From: Morella rubra
Lineage: Eukaryota; Streptophyta; Magnoliopsida; Fagales; Myricaceae
NCBI GenBank assembly: GCA_003952965.2
Contig: CM025852.1
Span: 496,001 to 560,000 of the forward strand
Direction: 5' to 3'
Length of the DNA stretch: 64,000 nucleotides
Below the pieces are notes generated by a model. That model saw nothing but the letters and a program-made list of their open reading frames with translations, searched no databases and was not told the origin of the DNA. Position numbers and translations under genes: made by a program. Positions 11,551 through 22,493 of this stretch are shown here, one piece after another. The first letter of the stretch is position 1. Each line of letters begins with the position of its first letter.

Positions 11551-13183
11551 ATGCCTACCACTCCTCAGATGGATCAGAGTCTGATGGACGCTGCTCAGCA
11601 AGGAGACATTGAGTTCTTGTACTCCGCGATACTAGGGGATCCAAAAGTGTTGGACGTTATCGATGAGATTCCATTTGCTGAAACTCCTTTACACACTGCT
11701 GCGTCTGCAGGCCAGACCCATTTCGCCTTGGAGATCATGATTTTGAAGCCATCATTTGCTAGAAAGCTTAATCAACACGGCCTCACCCCCATGCACCTTG
11801 CTTTGCAATACGACCAAATCGAAGTGGTGCTCCGTCTACTTGACGTTGACAAGGATCTCGTCCGTGTCCCAGGAAGGGGGGGTCTTACTCCATTGCATTA
11901 TGCAGCTGAAAAAGGATTCCTCGATGTTTTGGCTGAATTCCTGTGTGTCTGCCCCGAGTCCATTCAAGATGTGACAATTCAAAGGGAGACTGCTCTCCAT
12001 ATTGCTCTGAAAGAGGACATGTTCGATGCTTTTGAGCTCCTTGTAGGATGGCTTCGCCGGGCCTGGTCTATAAATGCCTACTCACGTCAACAGATTTGTC
12101 TAAACTGGAAGGATGCGGACGGTAACACTGTGTTGCACATTGCTGTATCCAAAAATCAAACGCAGGCGAGTCCTCTTACATACATGCTCTCTATTAGACA
12201 AGGATAATAGAATAGCGCTATCATGTTTTACAAGGGGCTGATCGCCCAGTAAAGATTCGATCCCAGGAACATGAAAATTTGTCCTGAAATGGCCTCCATA
12301 AGATTTTGGTAGCTATATATAATGTTCTTTTCTTCTTAGATTTTAATTTGCAAGATTTGCTTTATTTTTTGTATGTTCTTAATTTTTTTTAATTTTATTT
12401 GTAGCAATTATGCATCTCTACATTATGCAGGGGGTAAGATTGTTACTGGCTTGTGGAGCTAAGGTGAACGCTAAGAATTCAGGTGGCTGTACGGCTCTGG
12501 ACGTCTTGCAAGGCGACAACCGAGAGATCAGGAATTTGTTGCGTCGTGCGCGAGCTCTAAGAGCTTCTTCTCTTCCTACGGTTCCATCTTTTAATGAGTT
12601 CTTGCTATCTCCTCCCTCATGGCTTGACAAGATTCAAATAGAGTTGTTTCGGGCAGGGAACGTGACAATTGAAATGCGCAATGCGCTGCTGGTGGTTGGT
12701 GCACTGCTTGTAACAATTAGCTACCAAGCAGCACTCAGCCCTCCCGGTGGCGTTTGGCAAGATAACTACAATCCCGGAACCGATCAGCAGATCAATAGCA
12801 CTGCCCTGATTAATAGCAACAGTAGTGAAGTCGATCAAACCCCACACCAGGCCGGGAAACTAATCATGGACCCTCCGGAATCATTTAGTTTTTTCTTAAT
12901 TAATAACCTGACCTTTTATTTTGCAAACTGTCTTCTAATCATGCTCCTCCCTGATTGTCTTATCAAGGTTATGTTCCTCTCACTCCTTGTGTACCTGTGT
13001 CTGAGCTACAATTCCGCAATGAACATAATACTTCCTTCAGCTAGTGGGATTGTTCTAGATGAGCTAGCTATCCTTAACCTTGGAATTCCCGCACTGCTTT
13101 TTCTCCGCAGGAGGTTGCGAAGAGAATTTAACCAGGCTTTATATAGGCTAGGGGGTAACGTCCCTTTCGAGTTGCACAGGTAG
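11551..13183 (+). CDS. Ankyrin-repeat/PGG-domain membrane protein, copy A
   Basis: The CDS is join(11551..12165,12431..13183), 455 residues. Five to six ankyrin repeats fill about residues 10-245 (TPLHTAASAGQ, TPMHLALQYDQ, TPLHYAAEKGF, TALHIALKED, NTVLHIAVS, CTALDVLQGD). The PGG domain follows with MRNALLVVGALLVTISYQA as first membrane helix and SPPGG at 308-312. Further hydrophobic helices lie at about 356-378, 380-400 and 412-430, so four in all. This layout matches the plant BDA1/ITN1/ACD6 class, linked to immunity and salt responses, acting at membranes. An in-frame ATG at 11569 (MDQSL) is an alternative start and is the one conserved in the sister fragments. The intron has a GC donor. 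The encoded protein is identical to the copy at 60733-62366. The exact substrate or partner is unknown. Confidence 0.9.
12166..12430 (+). other. GC-AG intron of ankyrin gene A
   Basis: Exon 1 ends ...CAAACGCAG and the intron starts GCGAGT; it ends TTATGCAG before GGGGTAAGA. Phase is 0 and the ankyrin repeat continues across the join (KNQTQ then GVRLLL). No GT donor restores the frame nearby. If the intron is retained, 14 more codons are read before a stop at 12207, giving a 218-residue ankyrin-only protein. The same GC donor is at 39077 and 61348. Confidence 0.75.
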
Positions 13184-13833
13184 AAGTCAGCTTGTTTCAA
13201 ATGGCGGAGTGATGGAAACATGTGGGAATCAGAAGTCAGCTTGCTTCCTTCTGCATTATCGAATTGTGCTTTGAATTATTGAATGTCAGGCATTGACCTT
13301 GGCTTCTCAGATCGCTAGTCATCATGGCTGGAATCAAGTACTCTTTTCCCGTAAGTATATTTCTAGGCAGCAAAGCAATTTTTATCATCTAGCTAGTGGC
13401 CCCTTGTACAACTCTTCTCCCTTTAGGCACCTCTATGTAATGAGATTGTACAATATTGGATTTAATTATTTCAATTTGTGGCCTGTAAGTTTGAATACAA
13501 ATTAGTAAGAAGAGTAATTTTCGGGTAACCAGGCCTCCAACATTAAGATAAGTTTTGATGAACAATTTGTGATAAAACTGTTGGGCTCTTGGGATCTTAT
13601 ACACAATTCCTATTGCATCTAAAGACCCCTGATAATGAATTGTTACGTGATGTAATAAAAAAATTCATCTTCTCTTGATTGTCGTCAGCTTGTACAACAT
13701 GGCCAGCAGGGTCAAATCCATTGCATGTTTTATATAATGTCACTCAACAATATAACCGTATGATATCTTATGTCACAACAAATAATAAAATATTTCTTGA
13801 AAAATTTAGCCTCGAGCTTGGATCTGTTACACC
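13184..13833 (+). repeat. 3' flank module of ankyrin unit A
   Basis: Shared with 40103-40770 and 62367-62900. It contains an AATAAA-like site near 13653 that may serve for polyadenylation. A segment from about 13548 (gaacaatttgtgataa...gttgggctcttgggatctt) recurs at about 15512, so the flank is itself duplicated within the unit. No gene is seen. Confidence 0.6.
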
Positions 13834-14055
13834 TTTTTTCTTTTTTTTTTTTTCCTGAATAAAATCTATATTAAAACCAAAGGAAACTACGAACCAAAGG
13901 CCACATCACAATTCCGGATATGCTAGAGACGACACGAAGAGGAGAAAAAACCCACACAGTTACAACTAGCAGCCCATTGAGCCAACCGATGAGCTAAAAC
14001 ATTGCACCTGCGGGGGAACCCAAGTGACCTTCCAATCACATCCAAGAGTGGTGAT
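13834..14055 (-). mobile_element. LINE 3' end (RNase-H-like tail plus poly-A), minus strand
   Basis: On the minus strand the sequence encodes RRCNVLAHRLAQWAAS, typical of the C-terminal RNase-H region of plant LINE ORF2, then a stop, a short untranslated part and a poly-A run (seen as the T run at about 13840-13853). The same insertion is at 40773-40990 in unit F, so it predates the split of these units. It is missing from the 62.9-kb copy. Confidence 0.7.
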
Positions 14056-15130
14056 CGACGCGATCATTCACTAGCTAGTAGCCTCACCACCTCTTAACTT
14101 TCCTTGTTTTTTTTTTCCTATATATGCATTTCTTTTTGGCCGTAGGATGTTGTGATTTAATTGTGTCTCTAATTAATTAAGGGCCTCTTAATTATGACTA
14201 CCCCATGTTATAATTAGTGCAATGTTTACGGTTTTGTAAGCTATTTGTTGGTGATGTAACTCAAGAAGGTAAATTTTTGTTGTCAAATTAACATTGAATT
14301 TTCATATTTTCGTTTCTTAATATTTCCTATAGCTAGCTATATACGTAAAATAGTTTTCTAGGGTTCATATATAAATCCTGTCATGGTCAATTCCTTGGGT
14401 CAGGGTCATTACAAGTGCAACTCCTCAGAACCCAGTAAACTAAAGGCACTCATCCCAACATGTCAGTGAAAACAAATAACTCACCATTTTGCATCATTTA
14501 AGTGGCAACGTTTTACAATTTCATATTATACAAATTATCAAATCCTAAGAAACAAACACTAATTCAAAAATAAGAACCGGTTAACAAATTAGCAATAAAA
14601 AAAAAAAGATTTAGTGTTAATAAGTTAAATTATATATAGAGATGGCAAATGGTAAATCTTTATTGAAAGTGGGAATAATATTGTTAACGTAATCTAAAAC
14701 TAAAGGTTCACCCCAACATGCCTATTATCTATGTTAGAAGATAATATTTTAATCTCAATAGTGAATAAATAAAAAATATCTAAATTTTGCATCTTTTAAG
14801 CAATTTAACACCGTTTTAAAATTTATATTATAAATTATCAAACTCGGATTCTTACACCTCTAGGGGCCAACGTCAAAAAAAAAAAAAAAAAAACAAAATT
14901 AAGAACTCATGGTTAAAATTAGAAAAAAAAAAGATTTCGTGTAATGTTAATATAATATAGAATGCAAATGGTAATTTTATTGAAAGTGCAATAATATTGT
15001 AGTATCAAACTTGATAGTTTAAGGTGTAAATTAATTGCAAGGAAGTGTGATATTTATATGTTACAAAGTATATTTTTCTCAATTATATATATATATGAAA
15101 ATAAAATCAAACACATGAATTAACACAATT
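14056..15130. other. AT-rich non-coding part of unit A
   Basis: Matches 40990-41790 in unit F over most of its length, with poly-A runs at about 14598 and 14878. 14890 onward also matches 62935 onward. No coding sequence is seen. Confidence 0.5.
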
Positions 15131-16457
15131 ATATATATGTCTCCTTCGTTGTTTGGTTGCTTAGAAAGGACAAGAAAAATAAAAAGAAACGAACCAAGAA
15201 CTCAATTAATTAAGCTGGTTCTTATTCTTTTGCTTTTTGCCATTGTTTTCGACATCAATAGACAAAGCCACCTCCCACTTTGCCTACATGGTTTGAGGCT
15301 TCGTCGTTCTTGCATGAGGCGAATTAATATTCAATCATGTTTGGTGTTCTGATAGATACTCTTCCATTCTTAATTTCCCTGGTTTTTTTTAATCAGCTTT
15401 GGCTGTCTCTTTTAGAGACCACGCTGGCTCCCTCTGTTTTATCTACACGAAGCGTTCATTGGCATGTACTCCCATGGTTGTTGAATGTCAGCTTTGAGAT
15501 ATATATTGTTTCATGAACAATTTGTGATAACTGTTGGGCTCTTGGGATCTTCCCCATGTACAATTCTATTGCATCTAGCCCCCGATATCAAATTGTCACC
15601 TGATGTAACAAATTCCCCATCTCTTGATTGTCGTCTTGCACGACACGGCCAGTGGGTTCAAATCCATTGAAATTTTTCTACAATATTGTCACTTAACAAT
15701 ATAACCTATCTCATGATTATCTAGACAACTGGTTTTTAGGTCATATATCTAACACTCCGTTCTCCTCCTCCTCATCTGCTACTTAATTTTAACAGCAATC
15801 ATACTGTCTGTTTTGAGCATGCTCGTTTCAACGCTCTACTGTGCTATCGTTTTGCCTCTACTTTTGTTGGTTGTTGCAGTGCAGTTTCAGAGAACTGTAT
15901 AACAGATAAGCGCTGTGGATTTTAAGGAATTCCCCTAGATTTGTAGATCCAAGGCTAAGCAGCTGTTAATTCGTTCATCGAAAAAATATTTCTTCAGCTC
16001 AAGCTTGGAGTACACATTCGAAGTGTTGAACGCGATCGATTTCTAGTGCCTCACCACCTCTAATTAACTTTCCAGCTTGATTTGTTTTTCTGTGCATTTA
16101 TTTTTAATGTTGCTTTTAATTGCGTATGTAATTAAATGACTACCCCATGTTATTAGTGGGTCTACGGTTTTGTCTATTTGTTGGTGATGTGAAATAAGAA
16201 GGTTTTTGTTGTACATGGAACATATTTTCGTTTCTTAATATTTCCTAGACGTAAAATAGTTTTTAGGGTTCATAAATAAACCTATGGTCAGACAGGCTAA
16301 AGTGCAATCCACAGCCCAATAACGGAATTCACCCCAATACCTGATTTGTTTAGAAGATAAAAATATAGTAAAAAAAAAAAAATTCACATTTTGCATCTTC
16401 TAAGAGCCATCGTTTTTAAATTTATATTTAAATTATCCAACTCGAAATCTTAGGCCA
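15131..16457 (+). repeat. Second 3' flank module of unit A
   Basis: 15131-15720 is shared with 41855-42430 and in part with 1-235 and 63190-63470. 15720-16450 matches 42430-43190 with small indels. It begins with a short frame on MSPSLFGCLERTRKIKRNE that is repeated in each unit but has no recognisable domain. I treat the module as decayed flank rather than a gene. Confidence 0.5.
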
Positions 16458-16757
16458 GTGCCCAGCTCACAATTCCTTGACCAACAACTACTGTCAATTC
16501 TTATGGATGCCGATGAACTTGTCAACCCTTCGACTTTTGAAAACCTTCTGCAACAATCAATCTTGAGAAACCCTCAAGATCCTTCAAACTTTGGTGATAC
16601 GATCTCAATAGAAACCAAGTATGAATTGATAAATCTTCAATCAGCAATGTCCCACTTTCACAGCCTTCCACCAGAGGGAAGAAATCAGACTCTCAAGCTC
16701 AGATATGAACAGATCAGATTTTCGCACACGAAGAGAAAACAGAGGATATTCGTATAG
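16458..16757 (+). CDS. Unrecognised 99-residue ORF, also present in unit F
   Basis: The ORF starts MPSSQFLDQQ and holds DADELVNPSTFEN, NPQDPSNFGD and FHSLPPEGRNQ. A second copy (43194-43478, 94 residues) keeps the frame with about ten replacements, several of them radical. I do not recognise the family. The composition looks protein-coding, and after the stop another frame stays open in both copies, which suggests the end of a once longer protein, for example from a mobile or viral-type element. Function unknown; it may be a fragment. Confidence 0.35.
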   Translation: MPSSQFLDQQLLSILMDADELVNPSTFENLLQQSILRNPQDPSNFGDTISIETKYELINLQSAMSHFHSLPPEGRNQTLKLRYEQIRFSHTKRKQRIFV

Positions 16758-17158
16758 AAAGGAATTTTTGGGAGTAAGAATATCCAATAGTCTTCTTAAT
16801 AACGCAAGGGCTTAGGGAAAGGTTTGTATAACTGTTTTAGTAAGAGTAGAAAGGTAAAACGAAGTCATTGGGAGGTTTCGGCGAATTTCTAGAATTTTGA
16901 TTCGAAGTTTGGTAAAATCCCGCCCAGGCTAACCATACCAACTGAAAAACCTCCAACTGTTTAGCAATGTATCCCATACTTTTCAGATGTAGCCAACAAT
17001 CTTCTAGAAGCTTCTATCACATTCTTTTGGTCTCCACATCCTTCATAAACCAACCAAGTTGCTATATACATTCTAAAATGAGAATTACATTTATAAAAGA
17101 TTGTTTTACCCATAGAAATAATGCCAACATACATAGACACTTTCATTATCCATTATGA
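16758..17158. other. Non-coding stretch between the unrecognised ORF and an LTR-like region
   Basis: Matches 43480-43905. A 61-residue minus-strand frame is open in both copies but has no known motif and may survive only because the copies are similar. Nothing else is seen. Confidence 0.4.
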
Positions 17159-17690
17159 GGAGTGGTATGTGGTTAAAAGAAATGGTCAACCTTTAAAATG
17201 CCGAAACTGAGGACTGAGTGAGGAGGGTGGCTGCTAGTTCGTGGAGAGTTTTCGAAAATCCCCGTCTTTTATAATGGTTAGTGATGGGCCATGAATTGTA
17301 AGGCCCAAACTTGGCCCAACTTCCTTTGGTTTGGCCTGGCCTGCTGCTGACGTTCCCGCCTGACCATTTAAATCTCGCGAAGAGTCCTCGAGGCTTAAGA
17401 CTTCTGATCTAACACTCAAGAGGGACGTATATGATCGGACACGATAAGATTCTAAGTCCTAATCTCTTGTTGATAATAAACTCTTAATGGGACTGTGTTC
17501 CTCTCGACCTATAAAAGCAAGGTAATCTCCTTTGATTACTGGCATGCTTAATTTTATTCCTTAAACATTTTCTTAAGATCTAACTTGACCGTCGGAGACT
17601 TCATCTGAGGTCACCCCCCCTCGGTGATTCTTGTAGGATTGACTGGCTCCAAGTTTGTAGTGATTCTTGACATCATCGGTTAGGATATTG
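17159..17690 (+). mobile_element. LTR-like promoter/R-U5 remnant
   Basis: The stretch contains a TATA box (TATAAAA, 17510-17516) in the setting 'cctataaaagcaagg'. About 80 bases on comes 'aacttgaccgtcggag', a C run, 'ggtgattcttgtagga'. That arrangement is common in plant LTR retrotransposon ends. A second copy is at 43910-44400. No primer-binding site or internal gene is seen, so a solo or truncated LTR is inferred. Confidence 0.4.
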
Positions 17691-18490
17691 AGACCTAATT
17701 AACTTCTTTTTTTCAACTTTAGAATTCGGACAGCTTGCACTTTGATCAACTTTAGAATTAGGACTTGGGCTCACAGTTCAATCATGGTCAGGGTGGACAT
17801 TAGACATAAGCTTTTTCTTTCCCTAGCTTTTCACTTCAACTACGTTCATCCGACCAAGATTTTTTGCTGCATGCATTTTCCATCTCAATTTCCTTCATCC
17901 GTCCTTCAGCTCCCTTAGCCGACTGCATGAATTACGTTGTAAAAAATCTTCCTAATTACAATCAGATTGGTCATGAACACGTGAGATAACCATTAAACTC
18001 TCATCAGAAAATCTAATCAGAGTTTTTCAGAACCCCGTGCAAACACAGCAAATCCATAAACACACAAATTACCCGATACGTGTAACGCTAGAACTTGGGG
18101 GACGGTTTTTGTGTTTCTTTTCTAATACTCTGTTTTCTTTCAGTAATATTAGGCCTTGTTGATAATAATCATAATAATAAAAAAGGGTTTTCTACCCTTG
18201 CTCGGGTGGCTGGTGCCATATATAAAAGTCTGTATACAGTATATATAATATGTTGATTACCTTTGAGTGGGATGCTATTTTGTTTCTTAGCTTGTGGTCT
18301 ATTAACTATTTGGATGGTGAACTTTTCTATTTTTGTACGAGTCATCATTCATTCCTTGAGATTTTACTCTTGATAGCTTCAGCAGCTACCCTTTATAGGC
18401 TTCCTCCAGGTTAAAGAATCCACGTGCATGAAACACAATGACTGTAAAATAATAATAATAATAATATGAATCCACGTGAAGCACAATGGC
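17691..18490. other. Non-coding spacer with an AAT microsatellite
   Basis: 18255-18400 matches 44410-44545, which is the last part of unit F before a hAT element. An (AAT)n run lies at 18449-18467. No gene is seen. Confidence 0.45.
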
Positions 18491-19295
18491 ATTTTCTTTT
18501 CGAACAGGAGGACTTGACTTTCGCTTTTTAGTCTTGTTTAAGATTTTCTGTACGACTTGTCTCTGGCTTTTGTCTGGTTTAAGATTTCGAAGCTTCTTCT
18601 TTTCCAATTTTCAATATCTTGTTGCAAATTATAGGAGCATCTTTTATTTTATTTTTATTTAAAAAGATATATATGAAAAAGGAATCCGGTGTCGTTTGTA
18701 TATCACTCTTTTTGATCATATGCCGCTTGAATAAGCGTGAGAGAATTAATTAGACCGCCACGATGTTTGAGCTTTGTATGGTCGTTTGGGCCAGGACATA
18801 TAGTGCGATCCCCAGCCCACCCTAACTGAAGGTTTGGCCCAATTTCTCCGTTCCTAAGATAATTGTATTTCTCGTTCCCTGTTTGGTTGCCTAGAAACTG
18901 CGAGAAATAAAAAACGGAAAGGAACAAGAAGTTCGAGTCTTGGATTTTTCTGCCTTTGTTCTCTTCTTTCCATCGTTTCCCGATTCCGATGTTTAAATTA
19001 CACGTTAACATCGTAAACTATTACCTTATTTATAATAGTCCCTCTAAAGTACCCCTCCTAGCAATTGCTCACATCAAAGTAACTTTTTTTTATGCGACAG
19101 TTTATGTCTTCTCTAACAGCTCTATCTTTTATCTTTAATTCTCTCCAGCAATCACGGAAAAAGTGAATGGGGGGATTAATCTTGTCACTCGCCCAGCAAG
19201 AGAATTCTCTCATAAATTCCTGCTGCGACAGTTCTCAGTTTCAACATTTGAAGCTCAGGGAACTTCCAATTAACTGCCTACGTCCGCTCCTCGGA
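18491..19295 (+). repeat. 5' flank of the second ankyrin subfamily
   Basis: Shared with 34924-35766 and in part with 23340-23631. It ends with an upstream in-frame extension (from about 19167, LAQQENSLIN...) that also stays open in the other two copies, so the leader may once have been translated. The preferred start is the ATG at 19296, matching MDQ in the sister genes. Confidence 0.55.
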
Positions 19296-20460
19296 ATGGA
19301 TCCGAATTTGAAGTATGCTGCAGAACAAGGAGACATTGAGTTGTTGTACTCCTCGATACGGAGTGATCCAAAAGTTCTGGACAACATCGATCAGATCCCA
19401 TTTGTTGACACTCCTTTGCACGCTGCTGCAGCTGCAGGGCAGACCCTTTTTGCAATGGAAATCATGACGTTGAAGCCGTCACTTGCTAGGAAGCTTAATC
19501 CAGATGGTTTCACCCCCATGCACCTTGCTTTGCAGCATAATAACAACGAAGTGGTGCTCCGACTACTTTATGTTGATAAGGACCTTGTCCGTATACGAGG
19601 AAAAGGTGGTGCGACTCCCTTCCATTGTGCAGCTGAAACAGGAAACGTCGATGTTTTGACTGAATTTCTAAAAGCCTGTCCCAAGTCTATTACAGATTTT
19701 ACAAATCAAAGAGAAACTGCTCTCCAATTGGCCCAGAGCAACAACTCCGATACTTTTGACAGACTGAAGGCATGGGTTATAAAGGCCAAGTTTGCACCTA
19801 ATCGCTTCCCGTGGCTAAGGAATGGCTGAACTGGAAGGATGAGGACGGCAAAACTGTACGGAATATTATAAAGCAAAAAGGGTAAGTTCTCTCCATTCAT
19901 GTCTTCTGTTAATTAAACAAAGAGTATAGTGTCGGTGTCAAGGATCCGTATAGATTCAATCTCAGTGACATTTTTACCATTTTTGTTTCCCTAAAGGGGG
20001 AGAGCTGAAAGTCCTCAGCTTTTAACAATAATAGGATGAGTGATTATGCAATCTATACATTATGCAGATGGTTCAATTTTATTATGACAAGGTTATGCTG
20101 TTTCTTTTGGGCGGTCTTGATATGAACTACCAGATGAAAAAATAAATATTCTGTTGGTGGTTGCTACGCTGATCATAACAGTTACCTACCAAGCAGTACT
20201 AAGCCCTCCTGGAGGATTGTGGCAAGATAACTACAATCCTGGAACCGATCAGCTCAATAGCACAGGTCCGATGAATAGCACCATTAGTGACTGCCACACC
20301 GCGCGGGGACGAAGATCATTAGTAACTCTATATTCTTCACTATGAATACTGTAACCTTAATGGTATTGTCTCCTAGGCGTAATCTTCTTGCTCATGCCTA
20401 CTTATGGTTTCCTTGGTTTTCTGTTCTCCTCTCCTCTTTTGGCTTCTTTTCTGCTACGTC
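19296..20460 (+). pseudogene. Ankyrin/PGG gene B, second subfamily, broken
   Basis: Exon 1 (19296 to about 19878) encodes ankyrin repeats (TPLHAAAAAGQ, TPMHLALQHNN, TPFHCAAETGN, TALQLAQSNN), then a frameshift near 19820 before WLNWKDEDGKTV. The donor is a normal GT (gtaagt), unlike the GC donor of genes A, F and G. The second exon is reduced: after 'cattatgcag' about 100 bp remain before the PGG part (LLVVATLIITVTYQA, LSPPGGLWQDN, 20145-20240). The last helices survive only in other frames (about 20370-20460). This copy cannot make a full protein. Confidence 0.8.
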
Positions 20461-21164
20461 GTGTCGGGATCAGCCATAAGGCTTTTACTTAATCCTTTCG
20501 ACGCTTCTCTTTTTTCACTGCCTCAGGGAGCATGCTCTCAACGCTATACTTTTTTTTTAATCCTTTCGGCGCCTTGATTTTGTCGCTTGATGCAGTGCTA
20601 GTTAAACTTAATTTTAGCTTATTTTCAATAAATTAGTTGAAAGAGTTTATATCTTTTGTTATCCTTGTTATGAAGTTGAAGGGGATAGATTTCTTGAATA
20701 TTTTCATCTCATGGGGGAGTTATATGTAAGATTTATTTGGATGTTACACTTTAGAAGTTATAGTCTCATCGTGGATTATAAATATCTATGTAACATTTGT
20801 GTTGTTTCTTAAGTGAGTGGAATAAAATTTTTGTTTTAAGTATTTTAATTTTCTCTCTATTCAGCTTCACAGAGAAAGTAGTGAGCATTGCCCTCGTTGA
20901 GTACTTTTGCCAGTGGGATGTATGTTTTTAAGGGCCTCTTATGTATTTTTGTTAGCCCCAGAACCGCCAATACAACAACGCATAATCTTTTTTTATGGAC
21001 CTCTTACCTTTATATTGTCTCCCCTGTTCTATTAGGACCATTACACAAAACTGATGAAATCCCACGTTATTCTCCGGAATGTATTTTCTCCCCAGTCGAA
21101 ATTAAGTGAGATGAATGTGAGAGTAAATTTCCTCCCTCACAGCTTGCAGTCTCTTGTAGATGTT
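20461..21164. other. 3' flank of gene B
   Basis: Non-coding. 21056-21110 (ttattctccggaatgtattttc) recurs at 36048-36090, where it is fused directly to exon 1 of fragment E. No gene is seen. Confidence 0.45.
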
Positions 21165-21660
21165 TTTTTTTTTTTTCCCTTAATAATGAAGACTTGCATT
21201 TCAAAAATTAAAACCATGTAAGGAAAAACCTATATATGACCGGATTATAAAAGAAAATTAGTAGGAACCCATAAAAGGACTAAGAAAATCACCAAATGCT
21301 TACATGCTAAGTAGAAGAAAGAGTTGTGGACGATAACAATACACATAACTACCAAGATCTATACGAGCTAGTAATAAAAGCACCGACAACCTGGATACAG
21401 CAAAACCAACGGGGAAGCAAGACAAGATCTACAAGGGACCAGAGAATATGTCATTTACTTGCCTTAGAGTTCTAGCCAGTAGCAGCTACAATCTTCAAGG
21501 AGGTGAGTTGTAGGACTTTTGGTAGCACAATAGCTAAACTTGGACGGATCACGATGTGGATGATGGATCCCCCAGATGATTGTGACTCAACTTGAACAGA
21601 GCTGCCTTCATTCAATGTCAGATTTTCTAACAAATTCGTAGAAGTCTTCTCAAACAAGCT
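21165..21660 (-). other. Poly-T-headed insert, possibly a retroposed 3' end
   Basis: A run of T at 21164-21178 followed by about 450 bp of unmatched sequence could be the 3' tail of a minus-strand retroposon. I see no diagnostic protein motif on the minus strand. Its right edge is the start of the LTR at 21661. Confidence 0.25.
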
Positions 21661-22210
21661 TGTTAGTGCATTTTTGTGTTGGCATCATTCCGTGCAAAAT
21701 ACTGATCGAGTTGTAATTTTGGTTTCACATTTGTTCAAGAGAGTGAGTTCTCACGTTCGACTAAGCTTGCTCAGTAAGAATCATATAGAGACATCATAGC
21801 GCTCGACTTAAGCGACTTGATGGAAAACTCATGAAACCCTACTAGGTTCAGGGTGCTTGGGATTGAGGATTGAGCATATCCTTGAGAGAAAAATGAGAAG
21901 ATTTGTGCTTCAACAGTTTTTCTCTATTCTTTCTCAAATATCTCTGTAACCTTCATGTGTTGAAGGCGTGCTGAAGAACAAGGTGTTCTCCAGAGGTTGA
22001 ATGCGGAGCGGGTCTGCTTAGATTATTACATTAGGGTTGTCAGAGTCAAGCAACTGGGGTTGCTCGTGTCTGAATCACTGTTTGTAAGGTTTTCTTCTTA
22101 GTAGATTCTAGTGGCTGCTAGCCCAAGTGGTTTTTCCTTCAAAGATTTTCCACTTTGTCAAACTTGTCTCTTCTCATATCTACCCTAACACGTATTCACA
22201 AGGGTCTCAG
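21661..22210 (+). mobile_element. Solo LTR-like element, internally shortened
   Basis: It starts TGTTAGTGCA and is homologous, in the opposite orientation, to the LTR at 59184-60180: both share the 'gcaactggggttgctcgtgtctgaatcactg' region (in reverse at 59475-59510) and the 'ccttcatg..gttgaaggcgtgctgaagaacaag' region. 'caagct' stands on both sides (21655-21660 and 22211-22216), consistent with a target duplication. It lies immediately upstream of ankyrin fragment C. Confidence 0.65.
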
Positions 22211-22233
22211 CAAGCTGCAAGGTACTCCTCAGA

Positions 22234-22493
22234 ATGTATCAGAGTTTGAAGAATGCTGCTGAGCAAGGAAACATTGGGTTCTTATACTCCCCAATTCTGA
22301 CACTCATCCAGAAGTTTTGGACTACATCAACATGATTCCATTTGTTGACACTCCTTTACACGCTGCTTCATCTGCAGGGCAGACACGTTTTGCCAAGATC
22401 AGGCCGTCATTTACTAGGAAGATTAATCAAGATGGTCTCACCCCCATGCACCCTGCCTTGCAGTATGACCATATTCCACTGGTGCTCCGAATA
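22234..22493 (+). pseudogene. Ankyrin gene fragment C
   Basis: Starts MYQSLKNAAEQGN; after a frameshift near 22290 it continues PFVDTPLHAASSAGQTRFA and LTPMHPALQYDH, ending VLRIL. It covers only the first repeats of exon 1. At 22494 the exon is cut by a LINE 3' tail. It belongs to the second subfamily. Confidence 0.8.

Noticed and set aside
12418-13221. Minus-strand frames opposite ankyrin exon 2 (also at 39334-39766 and 61601-62404)
   Set aside because: Shadows of the coding strand, which has clear ankyrin and PGG motifs.
16961-17146. 61-residue minus-strand frame also open at 43705-43890
   Set aside because: No motif; two similar copies of any sequence will often share such a frame. Not enough to call a gene.
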